A DNA stretch of 64,000 nt, from positions 2,046,001 through 2,110,000 of the forward strand of contig NZ_JACCFL010000001.1 of the NCBI RefSeq assembly GCF_013410375.1. Reading direction: 5' to 3'. The notes beneath the pieces are model-generated. The model was not told where the DNA came from, ran no database searches, and worked only from the letters and a program-made list of their open reading frames with translations. Position 1 is the stretch's first letter. Every line of letters begins with the position of its first letter. This document shows positions 26,773 through 35,538 of this stretch, piece after piece. The DNA comes from Leifsonia shinshuensis (GTDB lineage Bacteria; Actinomycetota; Actinomycetes; Actinomycetales; Microbacteriaceae). Position numbers and translations under genes: made by a program.

Positions 26773-27627
26773 TCAGTTGGACTTCGCCGTGATCCACACG
26801 GTCAGCGCGACGATGGCGCCCAGACCGAAGATCCAGAGGAAGAGTCCCTCGGCCACCGGGCCGAGCGAGCCGAGCTCGAAGCCGCCGGGGGACGGGTTGT
26901 TCTGGATGTACTTGAGGTAGGTGATGATGTCGGCCTTGCCCTGGGGCGAGATGTTCAGGTCGTTGAACACCGGCATGTTCTGCGGGCCGGTGATCATGGC
27001 CTCGTAGATGTGCTTGGCGCTCACACCGGTGAGCGGCGGGGCGTACTTGCCCTCCGTGAGGGCTCCACCGGCGCCGGCGACGTTGTGGCACATCGCGCAG
27101 TTGATCCGGAAGAGCTCGGCGCCGTTGGCGGCGTTGCCCTTGCCGTCGAGGTACTTCTGCTCGGGGATCGACGGGCCGGGAGCGAGGGAGGCGACGTAGT
27201 CGGCCAGGGCCGCGACCTCTTCGTTCGAGAACTGGACCGGCTTCTCCTGGGCCTGCGGGCCCTGCATCTGCATGGGCATGCGGCCGGTGCCGACCTGGAA
27301 GTCGACCGCGGCGGCGCCGACGCCGATGAGCGACGGGGCGTTGACCGTGCCCTGCGCGTCCATGCCGTGGCAGGTGGCGCAGTTGGCCTGGAAGAGCTTC
27401 TCGCCCTGGGCGACCGACGACGAGGTCGCGGTCTGCGCCTGCGGGGTGTCGGCCGAGGCCGTCGTGGTCGTGAAGGCGGCGTACGCTCCGCCGGTCAGGC
27501 CGAGGCCGATGGCGAGGAGGGCGACAGTGGCGAGCGGGTGGCGGCGGCCGGTCTTGCGCGCGGCCTTCGTGTTACGCGAAGGCGCTGCAGCGCTGGACTT
27601 CCGGGTGCCGGGAACGCGGGGACGCAT
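26773..27627 (-). CDS. qcrC: Di-haem cytochrome c subunit QcrC
   Basis: Membrane-anchored cytochrome cc that replaces soluble cytochrome c and passes electrons straight to CtaC. The 284 residues begin with a basic N-terminus and a signal-anchor (HPLATVALLAIGLGLTGGAYAA). Two cytochrome c domains carry CATCH and CAMCH haem-binding motifs, and a C-terminal membrane span runs LGPVAEGLFLWIFGLGAIVALTVWI. Lies 24 bp after ctaE and 44 bp before qcrA. Confidence 0.96.
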   Translation of the reverse strand: MRPRVPGTRKSSAAAPSRNTKAARKTGRRHPLATVALLAIGLGLTGGAYAAFTTTTASADTPQAQTATSSSVAQGEKLFQANCATCHGMDAQGTVNAPSLIGVGAAAVDFQVGTGRMPMQMQGPQAQEKPVQFSNEEVAALADYVASLAPGPSIPEQKYLDGKGNAANGAELFRINCAMCHNVAGAGGALTEGKYAPPLTGVSAKHIYEAMITGPQNMPVFNDLNISPQGKADIITYLKYIQNNPSPGGFELGSLGPVAEGLFLWIFGLGAIVALTVWITAKSN

Positions 27628-27651
27628 GAGGTGGGGTCAGCTCCTGTTGAT

Positions 27652-28287
27652 CTATCGGATGATGTAGATGACCGCGAACAGTCCGATCCACACGACGTCG
27701 ACGAAGTGCCAGTAGTACGACACGACGATGGCGCTCGTGGCCTCTTTGTGGCCGAAGGTCTTGACCGCGAAGGCGCGGCCGATGACGAGCAGGAAGGCGA
27801 TGAGGCCGCCGGTGACGTGGAGGGCGTGGAAGCCGGTCGTCAGATAGAAGGCGGAGCCGTAGGCGTTGGCGTCGAGCGAGATGCCCTCGGAGACGAGCGT
27901 GGCGTACTCGAGCACCTGGCCGGAGACGAAGATGGCGCCCATGATGTAGGAGAGGGCGAACCACTCCACCATTCCCCACTTCCAGAACTGGAAGGGGCGT
28001 CCCGTGCGGCGCGGCTGGAGACGCTCGGCGGCGAAGACGCCGAACTGGCAGGTGAAGGAGCTCAGCACCAGGATCGTGGTGTTCACTGCCGCGTACGGGA
28101 TGTTCAAGTGCTGCGTCTCGGCGGCCCACAGATCGGGGGACGTCGACTTGAGAGTGAAGTAGATCGCGAACAGACCCGCGAAGAACATCACCTCGGAGCC
28201 GAGCCAGACGATCGTGCCGACGGCCACGACATTGGGCCGGTTGATCGCCGGCGCACTCGTTGCAGGAGAAATGGAGGTGCTCGTCAC
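27652..28287 (-). CDS. ctaE: Cytochrome c oxidase subunit III CtaE
   Basis: Seven-helix membrane subunit of the aa3 oxidase. Visible segments include [20 protein letters not shown], the [19 protein letters not shown] motif and the C-terminal [21 protein letters not shown]. An ATG at 28296 exists. However, a CATAAT hexamer lies exactly 7 nt before the GTG at 28287, so the GTG (211 residues, [11 protein letters not shown]) is the likelier start on a leaderless mRNA. First gene of ctaE-qcrC-qcrA-qcrB, divergent from trpD. Confidence 0.95.
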   Translation of the reverse strand: MTSTSISPATSAPAINRPNVVAVGTIVWLGSEVMFFAGLFAIYFTLKSTSPDLWAAETQHLNIPYAAVNTTILVLSSFTCQFGVFAAERLQPRRTGRPFQFWKWGMVEWFALSYIMGAIFVSGQVLEYATLVSEGISLDANAYGSAFYLTTGFHALHVTGGLIAFLLVIGRAFAVKTFGHKEATSAIVVSYYWHFVDVVWIGLFAVIYIIR

Positions 28288-28294
28288 AATTCCC

Positions 28295-28300
28295 ATTATG
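28295..28300 (-). promoter_or_regulatory. -10 element giving leaderless ctaE
   Basis: On the minus strand CATAAT ends 7 nt before the GTG at 28287. It overlaps the alternative ATG, which makes that ATG unlikely to be transcribed. Confidence 0.6.
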
Positions 28301-28432
28301 GCTGAAAAGAAGCCGTGGTTTTCTCACCTGAAAGGCACGAATCCGCCTCGATTCGGAGAAGAGCCAGCCAACACCTGGTACAAACGGGCGGCTCCCCGTG
28401 GCGTGTCGCCTCCCCATAGGATCGCTGTATGA
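28298..28432 (+). CDS. Possible 44-residue peptide upstream of trpD
   Basis: Small frame [13 protein letters not shown]...VSPPHRIAV that occupies the ctaE-trpD gap and ends in TGA overlapping the trpD ATG (ATGA). It is unusually A-rich for this genome and has two tryptophans (W7, W27). A GGAGG lies 19 bp upstream of its ATG, too far for a normal ribosome-binding site. It also overlaps the ctaE -10 and would need transcription starting inside ctaE. Not recognised; may be chance. Confidence 0.2.
   Translation: MAEKKPWFSHLKGTNPPRFGEEPANTWYKRAAPRGVSPPHRIAV
28417..28422 (+). promoter_or_regulatory. -10 element giving leaderless trpD
   Basis: TAGGAT ends 6 nt before the trpD ATG at 28429; no Shine-Dalgarno sequence. 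Confidence 0.6.
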
Positions 28433-29478
28433 CGGAAATGCAGTCCTGGTCGTCCGTGCTCACCGCCCTCCTGGCCCGCGAGGACCTCAGTGTGGCGGAC
28501 GCGGCGTGGGCCATGGACCAGGTCATGACGGGCGAGGCCACCGAGGCCCAGCTCGCCGCGTTCCTCATCGCGCTGCGGGCCAAAGGCGAGACGGTCGACG
28601 AGATCGTGGGCTTCCGCGACGCCATCCTCGACCACGCCGTCCCGCTGCCGGTCGACCCGATGGCGCTGGACATCGTCGGCACGGGAGGCGACAGGTTCGG
28701 CACTGTGAACGTGTCGACCACCGCCTCCATCGTCGCGGCCGCCACCGGCGTCCCGGTGATCAAGCACGGCAACCGGGCGGCCAGCTCCTCGTCGGGCTCC
28801 TCCGACGTGCTCGCGGCGCTCGGGATCGACCTGACCCTGCCTCCGGAGCGCGTGGCCGAGGTGCTGAAGAGCACCGGGATCACCTTCGCCTTCGCGAGCG
28901 CCTTCCACCCCGGCTTCGCCAACGCCGGCCCGGTGCGCTCCCAGCTCGGCGTGCCGACCGTGTTCAACTTCCTCGGGCCGCTGTGCAACCCGGCGCGTCC
29001 CGAGGCGTCGGCGGTGGGCGTCGCGACGCTCGACCGCATCCCGCTGATCGTCGGCGTGTTCCAGACCCGCGGCGCGACCGCGCTGGTCTTCCGCGGCGAC
29101 GACGGCCTCGACGAGCTGTCGACCACCGGTCACAGCCACGTCTGGGAGGTCTCCAGGGGCCTCGTCACCGAGCACGACATCGATCCGCGCGATCTGGGCA
29201 TCCCGCGCGCCAGGATCGAGGACCTGCTCGGGAAGGACGCCGCGTACAACGCGGCTGTCGTGCGTGCCGTGCTCGCGGGCCAGGAGGGCCCCGTGCGCGA
29301 CATCGTCCTGCTCAACGCGGCGGCCGGGCTCGTGTCCTACGAGCTCGCGTCCGACCCGTCGAGGGTCCAGGTGTCCATCCTGGATCGGTTCCGTTCGCAC
29401 ATGGCGGTCGCCGCCCAGGCGATCGACTCCGGGGCTGCGGCCGCGAAGCTCGAGGAATGGGTCGAGGCGACGCACTGA
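28429..29478 (+). CDS. trpD: Anthranilate phosphoribosyltransferase TrpD
   Basis: Second step of tryptophan synthesis: transfers phosphoribose from PRPP to anthranilate. The 349 residues show AFLIALRAKGET, the PRPP-binding loop DIVGTGGDRFGTVNVSTTAS, KHGNRAASSSSGSSDVL and FNFLGPLCNPARP. It stands apart from the other trp genes, as often in actinobacteria, and is followed 25 bp later by dhaK, which has its own ribosome-binding site. Confidence 0.96.
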   Translation: MTEMQSWSSVLTALLAREDLSVADAAWAMDQVMTGEATEAQLAAFLIALRAKGETVDEIVGFRDAILDHAVPLPVDPMALDIVGTGGDRFGTVNVSTTASIVAAATGVPVIKHGNRAASSSSGSSDVLAALGIDLTLPPERVAEVLKSTGITFAFASAFHPGFANAGPVRSQLGVPTVFNFLGPLCNPARPEASAVGVATLDRIPLIVGVFQTRGATALVFRGDDGLDELSTTGHSHVWEVSRGLVTEHDIDPRDLGIPRARIEDLLGKDAAYNAAVVRAVLAGQEGPVRDIVLLNAAAGLVSYELASDPSRVQVSILDRFRSHMAVAAQAIDSGAAAAKLEEWVEATH

Positions 29479-29503
29479 CAGCAAGTGGAAGGAAGGGTTT
29501 TCG

Positions 29504-30505
29504 ATGAAGAAGCTCATCAACGACGTACCCGACGTCGTGGCCGAGTCCCTCGCGGGGTTCGGACGGGCTCACGCGGACATCGTGACGGTGTCGCAGGACC
29601 CCCGCTTCGTCTCCCGGGCCGACGGCCCGGTGCGCGGCAAGGTCGGCCTGGTCAGCGGCGGAGGCAGCGGTCACGAGCCGCTGCACGCCGGTTTCGTGGG
29701 GAAGGGCATGCTGGACGCTGCCGTCCCCGGAGAGGTCTTCACCTCGCCGACGCCGATGCCGATCGTCGAGGCCACCAAGGCCGCGGACGGCGGGGCCGGC
29801 GTGCTCCACATCGTGAAGAACTACACGGGTGACGTGCTGAACTTCGAGACGGCCGCCGACCTGGTGGGCGCCGAGGGGATCACGGTCAGGGCCGTCGTCA
29901 CCAACGACGACGTCGCCGTCCAGGACTCCCTCTACACCGCGGGCCGCCGCGGCGTCGCCGGCACCGTGCTGGTGGAGAAGATCGCCGGAGCCGCCGCCGA
30001 CCGCGGCGACGACCTCGACGCCGTCACCGCCGTCGCCGAGAAAGTCAACGCCAACGTGCGCTCGATCGGCCTCGCCCTCACCGACGGCACCGTGCCGCAC
30101 GCGGGAGAGCCGGGCTTCGTGCTGCCGGAGGACGAGATCGAGTTCGGCGTCGGCATCCACGGCGAGCCGGGCCGCGAGCGGATCAAGATCGAGCCGGCCG
30201 ACCGGCTGGTGGACCGGATGATGGACGCGATCCTCTCCGATCTGCCGTTCGCGTCGGGCGACACCGTGCTGCTGTTCGTCAACGGCATGGGCGGGACCCC
30301 GCTCTCCGAGCTCTACATCCTGTTCCGTCGCGCGGCGGAGATCCTGGACGAGCGCGGCATCGTCCTCGGCCGCTCCCTCGTCGGCAACTACGTCACCTCG
30401 CTGGAGATGCAGGGCGCCTCCATCTCGGTGCTGAAGCTGGACGACGAGCTGACCGCGCTGTGGGACGCGCCGGTGCACACCGCCGCCCTCCGCTGGGGTG
30501 TGTGA
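29504..30505 (+). CDS. dhaK: Dihydroxyacetone kinase subunit DhaK
   Basis: Substrate-binding subunit of the PTS-dependent dihydroxyacetone kinase. Dihydroxyacetone is held as a hemiaminal on H219 (GVGIHGEPGRE), and H57 lies in the GGGSGHEPLHAGF motif. 333 residues, normal length. ATG at 29504 with GGAAGG upstream. Forms dhaK-dhaL-dhaM, in which phosphate comes from PEP through EI/HPr and DhaM rather than from ATP. Confidence 0.96.
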   Translation: MKKLINDVPDVVAESLAGFGRAHADIVTVSQDPRFVSRADGPVRGKVGLVSGGGSGHEPLHAGFVGKGMLDAAVPGEVFTSPTPMPIVEATKAADGGAGVLHIVKNYTGDVLNFETAADLVGAEGITVRAVVTNDDVAVQDSLYTAGRRGVAGTVLVEKIAGAAADRGDDLDAVTAVAEKVNANVRSIGLALTDGTVPHAGEPGFVLPEDEIEFGVGIHGEPGRERIKIEPADRLVDRMMDAILSDLPFASGDTVLLFVNGMGGTPLSELYILFRRAAEILDERGIVLGRSLVGNYVTSLEMQGASISVLKLDDELTALWDAPVHTAALRWGV

Positions 30506-30577
30506 GCTGCCCGGCGCGCGCCGGGGCGTACGCTCCACACACCGGATGACGGACACGATACGAGGAAGGATGCGCTG

Positions 30578-31210
30578 ATGGCGCTGGACACGAACTGGGT
30601 CACCTCCTGGATCTCGGCCGCGGCGACGACCGTGGGCGAGCACAAGGCGGAGCTGAACACGCTCGATCGGGAGATCGGCGACGGCGATCACGGCGAGAAC
30701 ATGGACCGCGGCCTGCGCGCGTCCGTCGACGCGCTCGCGAAGCTGCCCGCCGACGCGACGCCGTCCGCGGCGCTGCGCTCGGTCGCGATGACCCTCATCT
30801 CCACGGTCGGCGGCGCGTCCGGCCCGCTGTACGGCACGGCCTTCCTCAAGGCGGCCGAGCCGGTCGGCGACGCGGACGCGATCGACGGGGAGACCCTGGT
30901 CGCGCTGCTCCGAGCGGCGCGCGACGGGATCGTGTCCCGCGGCAAGGCGGAGCCGGGCGACAAGACGATGGTCGACGCCTGGACCCCCGCGGTGGACGCG
31001 GCCTCGGCCGCGCTCGCCGCGGGGTCCGACCCCGCCGCCATCCTTGCCGCCGCGGCCGACGCGGCCGAGCAGGGCTCGGACGCGACCATCCCGCTCGTCG
31101 CCCGCAAGGGCCGCGCCAGCTACCTGGGCCAGCGGTCGGCGGGCCATCGGGACCCGGGCGCGCAGTCGACCGCGCTCATCCTGCGGGCCGCCGCCGGGGC
31201 GGCCGGATGA
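30578..31210 (+). CDS. dhaL: Dihydroxyacetone kinase subunit DhaL
   Basis: ADP-binding phosphotransfer subunit that carries phosphate from DhaM to dihydroxyacetone on DhaK. The 210 residues have the Mg-binding aspartates D30, D35 and D37 in LDREIGDGDHGENM, plus GGASGPLYGTAF and KAEPGDKTMVDAWTPA. A 72-bp gap follows dhaK; the ATG has GAGGAAGG upstream. The stop overlaps the dhaM start as ATGA. Confidence 0.96.
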   Translation: MALDTNWVTSWISAAATTVGEHKAELNTLDREIGDGDHGENMDRGLRASVDALAKLPADATPSAALRSVAMTLISTVGGASGPLYGTAFLKAAEPVGDADAIDGETLVALLRAARDGIVSRGKAEPGDKTMVDAWTPAVDAASAALAAGSDPAAILAAAADAAEQGSDATIPLVARKGRASYLGQRSAGHRDPGAQSTALILRAAAGAAG

Positions 31211-31929
31211 CCGGCCGGGTCGGGATCGTCTTCGTCTCGCACAGCTCGCAGCTCGCCGCCGGCGCCGTCGCCCTCGCGGGGCAGATGGCGCCGTCGGTGA
31301 CGCTGCTGGCAGCCGGCGGGACGGACGACGACGGCATCGGCACCAGCTTCGGGAAGGTGATGACCGCGGTCGGGGAGGCCGATCAGGGCTCCGGCGTCGT
31401 GGTCGTCAGCGACCTCGGCTCGGCGCTGCTGACCGCGGAGACCGTGCTCGATCTGCTGCCGGAGGACGAGCGCGCGCGTGTGCGCGTGGTCGACGGCCCG
31501 TTCGTGGAGGGCGGCGTCGCCGCGGCCGTGGCCGCGGAGACCGGCGCCGACCTCGCGGGGGTCGCCGCCGCGGTCGAGGGCGCCCGCTCGGCGTGGGTTG
31601 GCGAGGAGGCGCCCGCGAGCGCTGCTCCGGCGCCGGCCGAGCCGGCCGCGTCCCCGCCGTCGACGGGCGGCGCGGGCTACACGCGTGAGGTGCTCGTGCG
31701 CAATCCGCAAGGCCTCCACGCCCGGCCGGCCGCGGAGTTCGTGAAGCTGGCCAACACCTTCCCGGTGAAGGTGACGGTGAACGGCAAGGACGCCAAGAGC
31801 CTGCTCGGCGTGATGTCCCTGGGGCTCACCGCCGGCGCGACCGCGTCCATCGCCTCGCCGGACAGCGACGGCGCGGCGGCCGTGGACGCGCTCGTCGAGC
31901 TGGTCGAGAGCGGATTCGGAGAGGTCTGA
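31207..31929 (+). CDS. dhaM: DhaM phosphotransferase fused to HPr
   Basis: Two PTS domains in one 240-residue chain. Residues 1-130 are the EIIA-mannose-like DhaM domain with the phosphorylated histidine H12 (VFVSHSS) and GGTDDDGIGTSF. An Ala/Pro linker (about 133-155) leads to an HPr domain (158-240) with active-site H171 in NPQGLHARPAAEFV. The enzyme should receive phosphate from enzyme I and pass it to DhaL. Whether the HPr domain serves only this kinase is unknown. No ptsI is in the window. Confidence 0.95.
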   Translation: MTGRVGIVFVSHSSQLAAGAVALAGQMAPSVTLLAAGGTDDDGIGTSFGKVMTAVGEADQGSGVVVVSDLGSALLTAETVLDLLPEDERARVRVVDGPFVEGGVAAAVAAETGADLAGVAAAVEGARSAWVGEEAPASAAPAPAEPAASPPSTGGAGYTREVLVRNPQGLHARPAAEFVKLANTFPVKVTVNGKDAKSLLGVMSLGLTAGATASIASPDSDGAAAVDALVELVESGFGEV

Positions 31930-31930
31930 C

Positions 31931-33442
31931 ATGACTGCAGCGGTCCGGCGGCTCATCCCGTCGTCGTTCACTCCGGTGCCCTCCTACCGTCCGGAGCGCG
32001 TGGTCGGCTTCGAGGCCGTGACGGCGTTCGCCCCGGGGCTCGACGCGATCGGCATCGCGGTCGGCACGGACGGGCCCGTCGACGCCGACCTCGGTCTCGA
32101 CCGGGACGCGCTCGCCCGCGCCGGCTTCGGCGGCAAGGCCGGGCAGACCCTGCTCATCCCGACCGAGGCGGCGCCGCTGCTCTACGCCGTCGGGTCCGGA
32201 GCGTCCGGCGACCTCACGGCCGACGTCCTCCGGGACCTCGCCGCGACCTTCGCCCGCGCCGCCTCCTCGTCGGCCGCCCTCGGGCTGCGCCTGGCGCAGA
32301 CCGGGGCGGTTCCGCCCGCGCGGGTCGGCCAGGTCGTGGCCGAGGGCGCGCTGCTCGGCCGCTACCGGTACGCCGAGCTCAAGTCGGCTCCCGCCGTGAC
32401 GGAGCTCACCCGCGTCGAGGTGCTGGTGGACGAGGCGCCGTCCTCCGCCGTGGCCGACGGCCTTACCACCGGCGCCGTGACGGCGCGCGGCGCGGCCCTC
32501 GCGCGCGACCTCGCCAACACGCCGCCCGGCCACCTGACCGCCACCGACTTCGCCGACCTCGCCGAGGAGCTCGCCGGCGACTTCGGCCTGGAGGTGGAGG
32601 TCTTCGACCGCGAGCGGCTCGTCGAGCTCGGCTGCGGCGGCCTGCTCGGCGTCAACGCCGGCAGCGCGGAGGAGCCACGGATGATCCGACTCCGCTACGT
32701 CCCGGCCGGGGAGTCGACGGGGCACCTCGCACTCGTGGGCAAGGGCATCATGTATGACTCCGGCGGCATCAGCCTGAAGCCGTCCGACCCGATGCACCTG
32801 CTCATGAAGATGGACATGGGCGGCGCCGCCGCGATCTTCGGAGCGCTGTCGAGCCTCCAGGACCTGGGCTGCACGACCACCGTCACGGCCTTCCTGATGT
32901 GCACGGACAACATGCCGTCCGGCTCGGCCTACAAGCTCGGCGACGTGCTGACGGCGCGCGGCGGCACGACCGTGGAGGTCAAGAACACCGACGCCGAGGG
33001 CCGCCTGGTGCTGATGGACGGCCTCGTCCTCGCGACGGAGGAGCGTCCCGACGCCGTCGTGGACATCGCGACTCTGACCGGCGGAGCGCTGATGGCGCTC
33101 GGGCCGGCGCGCGCGGCGCTGTTCGCGAACGACCAGGGGCTGGCGGACGCGGTGGTGGCGGCCTCCCGCAGCACCGACGAGAAGGTCTGGCAGCTGCCGC
33201 TGGAGACCTCCTATCGCAAGCTGCTCGACTCCGACATCGCGGACCTCGCGAACGTGGGCGGACCCTACGCCGGTGCGACGACCGCGGCGCTGTTCCTCCG
33301 CGAGTTCGTCGGGGAGACGCCGTGGGCGCACCTCGACATCGCGGGCACAATGCAGTCCGACAGCGACGACGCCTGGCGCTCGAAGGGCGCGACCGGCTTC
33401 GGCGCCCGCCTCCTCGCCGAGCTGGCCCTGCACTTCCGCTGA
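31931..33442 (+). CDS. pepA: Leucyl aminopeptidase (M17 family) PepA
   Basis: Cytosolic two-metal aminopeptidase, 503 residues. The N-terminal macro-like domain (about 1-170) is followed by the catalytic domain with LVGKGIMYDSGGISLKPSD and the signature NTDAEGRLVL. The ATG lies 1 nt after the dhaM stop, so pepA is co-transcribed with the dihydroxyacetone kinase genes although no functional link is obvious. It ends before a dense intergenic repeat. Confidence 0.95.
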   Translation: MTAAVRRLIPSSFTPVPSYRPERVVGFEAVTAFAPGLDAIGIAVGTDGPVDADLGLDRDALARAGFGGKAGQTLLIPTEAAPLLYAVGSGASGDLTADVLRDLAATFARAASSSAALGLRLAQTGAVPPARVGQVVAEGALLGRYRYAELKSAPAVTELTRVEVLVDEAPSSAVADGLTTGAVTARGAALARDLANTPPGHLTATDFADLAEELAGDFGLEVEVFDRERLVELGCGGLLGVNAGSAEEPRMIRLRYVPAGESTGHLALVGKGIMYDSGGISLKPSDPMHLLMKMDMGGAAAIFGALSSLQDLGCTTTVTAFLMCTDNMPSGSAYKLGDVLTARGGTTVEVKNTDAEGRLVLMDGLVLATEERPDAVVDIATLTGGALMALGPARAALFANDQGLADAVVAASRSTDEKVWQLPLETSYRKLLDSDIADLANVGGPYAGATTAALFLREFVGETPWAHLDIAGTMQSDSDDAWRSKGATGFGARLLAELALHFR

Positions 33443-33450
33443 CCCCGGGC

Positions 33451-33652
33451 GTCGCTACCGGAGGAGATCCGGCCGCCCGACCTCCCGGATCGCAGCTGAC
33501 GGAGGAGTCCCCGCCCGATCAGCCCGGGATCTCCTCCGTTAGCGACCGGCCCGCGCGCGGCTAACGGAGGAGATCCGGTCCGGGCCGGCCCGGATGTCCT
33601 CCGCTGACTGCCGACACGCCGCGGGCGCCCCCGGATCTCCTCCGTTGCCGAC
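33451..33652. repeat. Six-copy alternating repeat between pepA and an acetyltransferase
   Basis: Core CTAACGGAGGAGATCCGG appears six times in about 200 bp. Direct copies are at 33451-33472, 33493-33511 and 33559-33578; inverted copies are at 33523-33546, 33590-33608 and 33631-33652. Copies are 80-100% alike, and neighbouring direct/inverted pairs can fold into hairpins. It fills the whole gap between two convergent genes. Confidence 0.85.
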
Positions 33653-33655
33653 GCG

Positions 33656-34186
33656 TCAGAGAGCGGCGGCCATCTCCAGCTCGAGGGTGCTGCGGTCGAG
33701 CGGGTAGGGGAGCGTGCGCCCGGTGAACGCGAAGCCGCGGCGCTCGTAGTACCGGATCGCCGCCGCGTTGTGCTCGTGGACCTCCAGCAACAGCCGGCCG
33801 GAGCGGGGGCGCGCCCAGTCGACCACCGCATCCAGCAGGGCATCCGTCACCCCGTGCCGGCGCCCGCGCAGGGACGGGGTGACGTACACGCCGACCAAGT
33901 GCGGATCGGGGGAGTCGGACGCGTGGAAGCCGCCCATCGTCCCCAGCCAGCGGCCGTCCGGGGCGATCGCGCCGAACAGCCGGCTGCTGGCGGAGGTGTT
34001 CGCCGCGCGCCGACGCCAGTGCTCGTCCGGGTGCGCCTGCGCCGCGGCCAGCGTCTCGAGGAACGCGATGGGCGTGTCCGCGAGCATCTCCAGCCGGATC
34101 GCCCGGTACGCCTCCCAGTCCGCCTCGACGCTCGGACGGACCACCCAGGGGCGGTCGCCCGGGCCCGGGGCGTCGGCGGGCGTCAC
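33656..34186 (-). CDS. GNAT family N-acetyltransferase
   Basis: Predicted acetyl-CoA dependent transferase, 176 residues. The GNAT core includes RPSVEADWEAYRAIRLEML, LGTMGGFHASD, the acetyl-CoA loop VTPSLRGRRHGVTDALL and the C-terminal NAAAIRYYERRGFAFTGRTLPYP. GTG start 1 nt after the aminotransferase stop, so it is co-transcribed with it. The substrate is unknown. Confidence 0.88.
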   Translation of the reverse strand: MTPADAPGPGDRPWVVRPSVEADWEAYRAIRLEMLADTPIAFLETLAAAQAHPDEHWRRRAANTSASSRLFGAIAPDGRWLGTMGGFHASDSPDPHLVGVYVTPSLRGRRHGVTDALLDAVVDWARPRSGRLLLEVHEHNAAAIRYYERRGFAFTGRTLPYPLDRSTLELEMAAAL

Positions 34187-34187
34187 G

Positions 34188-35477
34188 TCAGTTCCGCTCG
34201 GCCAGCAACGCCTCGGTCTCGGCCAGCAGGATGGCGGTGCACAGCCCGTCCAGGGCCGTGCGGAGCTCCGCGAGCGGCGGGAACGTGGGCGCGATGCGGA
34301 TGTTCGCGTCGCGCGGGTCCTCGCCGTACGGGAAGGTCGCGCCGGCCGGGGTCACCGCGATCCCGGCCTCCTTGGCCAGCTGCACGGCGCGCTTGGCGCA
34401 GCCGTCGAGCACGTCCAGGCTGACGAAGTAGCCGCCGTGCGGCGCGTTCCACGCCCCGGCGCCCCACGGCTCCAGCCGAGCGCGGAACGCCTCGTCCACC
34501 GCGGCGAACTTCGGCTCCAGGATGGCGCGGTGCTTCTCCATGTGCGCCGCGAGCCCGTCCTGGTCGCGGAGCAGCTGCACGTGGCGGAGCTGGTTGAGCT
34601 TGTCCGGGCCGATGCTCTGCGCGGCCGAGTTGCGCTGGAACCAGGCGATGTTGGCCTCCGACGCGCCGATGAAGGCGACGCCGGCGCCCGGGAACGTCAC
34701 CTTGGAGGTGGACGCGAAGATCAGCGGGCGGTCCGGGTTGCCGGCCTCGGCGGCGAGCGCCAGGATGTCGATCGGCTCCGGGCGCTCGTCGCTCAGGTGG
34801 TGGACGACGTAGGCGTTGTCCCAGAACAGCCGGAAGTCGGCCGCCGCGGGCAGCGAAACCAGGGCGCGGGCGACCTCCTCGCTGTAGACGGCGCCGGACG
34901 GGTTGGAGTACACCGGCACGCACCACATGCCCTTGATGCTGTCGTCGGTGGCCAGCAGCGTCTCGATGGTGGCGATGTCGGGGCCGTCGTCGTTCATGGG
35001 CACCGCGATCATCCGGATGCCGAAGCGCTCGCAGATCGTGAAGTGCCGGTCGTAGCCCGGCACCGGGCAGAGGAAGCTGATCGACTGGTGGCCCCAGGGC
35101 AGCTCGCCGCCCGGGACGCCGTGCAGGAGCGCCTGCGCGACCGTGTCGTGCATGACCGTGAGGCTGGAGTTGCCGAGCGCGAGGAGCTGGGCGACAGGCA
35201 CCCGCAGCGCGTCGGCGAAGATCGCGCGCAGCTCGGGGAGCCCGTTGGGACCGCCGTAGTTGCGCAGGTCCGTTCCCGCTGCGTCGCGGTAGGCGCCGTC
35301 CGGCAGGTGAAGAAGGTCGTTCGACAGGTCGAGCTGCTCGGCGGACGGCTTGCCGCGCGTGATGTCGAGAGCGAGGCCGGAGGCCTTCAGCTCGTCGTAG
35401 GCGCGGGCGAACTCCGCGTGCGCGGCGCGGAGCGCCTCGGTGTCGAGGTCGGCGAGGGGTGCTGGGGCGGTGGTCAC
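34188..35477 (-). CDS. PLP-dependent aspartate aminotransferase, AspT-like subgroup
   Basis: Fold-type I aminotransferase resembling the Corynebacterium AspT group rather than classical AspC. The 429 residues show DITRGKPSAEQLDLS, YGGPNGLPELRAIF, CPVPGYDRHFTICE, VPVYSNPSGAVYS, the PLP lysine K259 in STSKVTFPGAG, and HGGYFVSLDVLDGCAKRAVQLAKEAGIAVTPAGATFPYG. The GTG at 35477 is chosen from the -10 spacing. Function in aspartate/glutamate transamination is inferred from the subgroup. Confidence 0.85.
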   Translation of the reverse strand: MTTAPAPLADLDTEALRAAHAEFARAYDELKASGLALDITRGKPSAEQLDLSNDLLHLPDGAYRDAAGTDLRNYGGPNGLPELRAIFADALRVPVAQLLALGNSSLTVMHDTVAQALLHGVPGGELPWGHQSISFLCPVPGYDRHFTICERFGIRMIAVPMNDDGPDIATIETLLATDDSIKGMWCVPVYSNPSGAVYSEEVARALVSLPAAADFRLFWDNAYVVHHLSDERPEPIDILALAAEAGNPDRPLIFASTSKVTFPGAGVAFIGASEANIAWFQRNSAAQSIGPDKLNQLRHVQLLRDQDGLAAHMEKHRAILEPKFAAVDEAFRARLEPWGAGAWNAPHGGYFVSLDVLDGCAKRAVQLAKEAGIAVTPAGATFPYGEDPRDANIRIAPTFPPLAELRTALDGLCTAILLAETEALLAERN

Positions 35478-35483
35478 AAACCG

Positions 35484-35489
35484 ATCGTA
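35484..35489 (-). promoter_or_regulatory. -10 element giving leaderless aminotransferase
   Basis: Minus-strand TACGAT ends 6 nt before the GTG at 35477. Confidence 0.55.
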
Positions 35490-35538
35490 CCGGCGCGCTG
35501 GCATTGACGTCCCGGCGTGACGTGCGAACATCCGTTGT

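Noticed and set aside
28400..28428. trp leader attenuator before trpD
   Set aside because: No consecutive Trp codons or terminator/antiterminator hairpins; the promoter places the transcript start at the trpD ATG.
33451..33652. CRISPR array
   Set aside because: Copies alternate in orientation, spacing is irregular (2-28 bp), and no cas genes are present.
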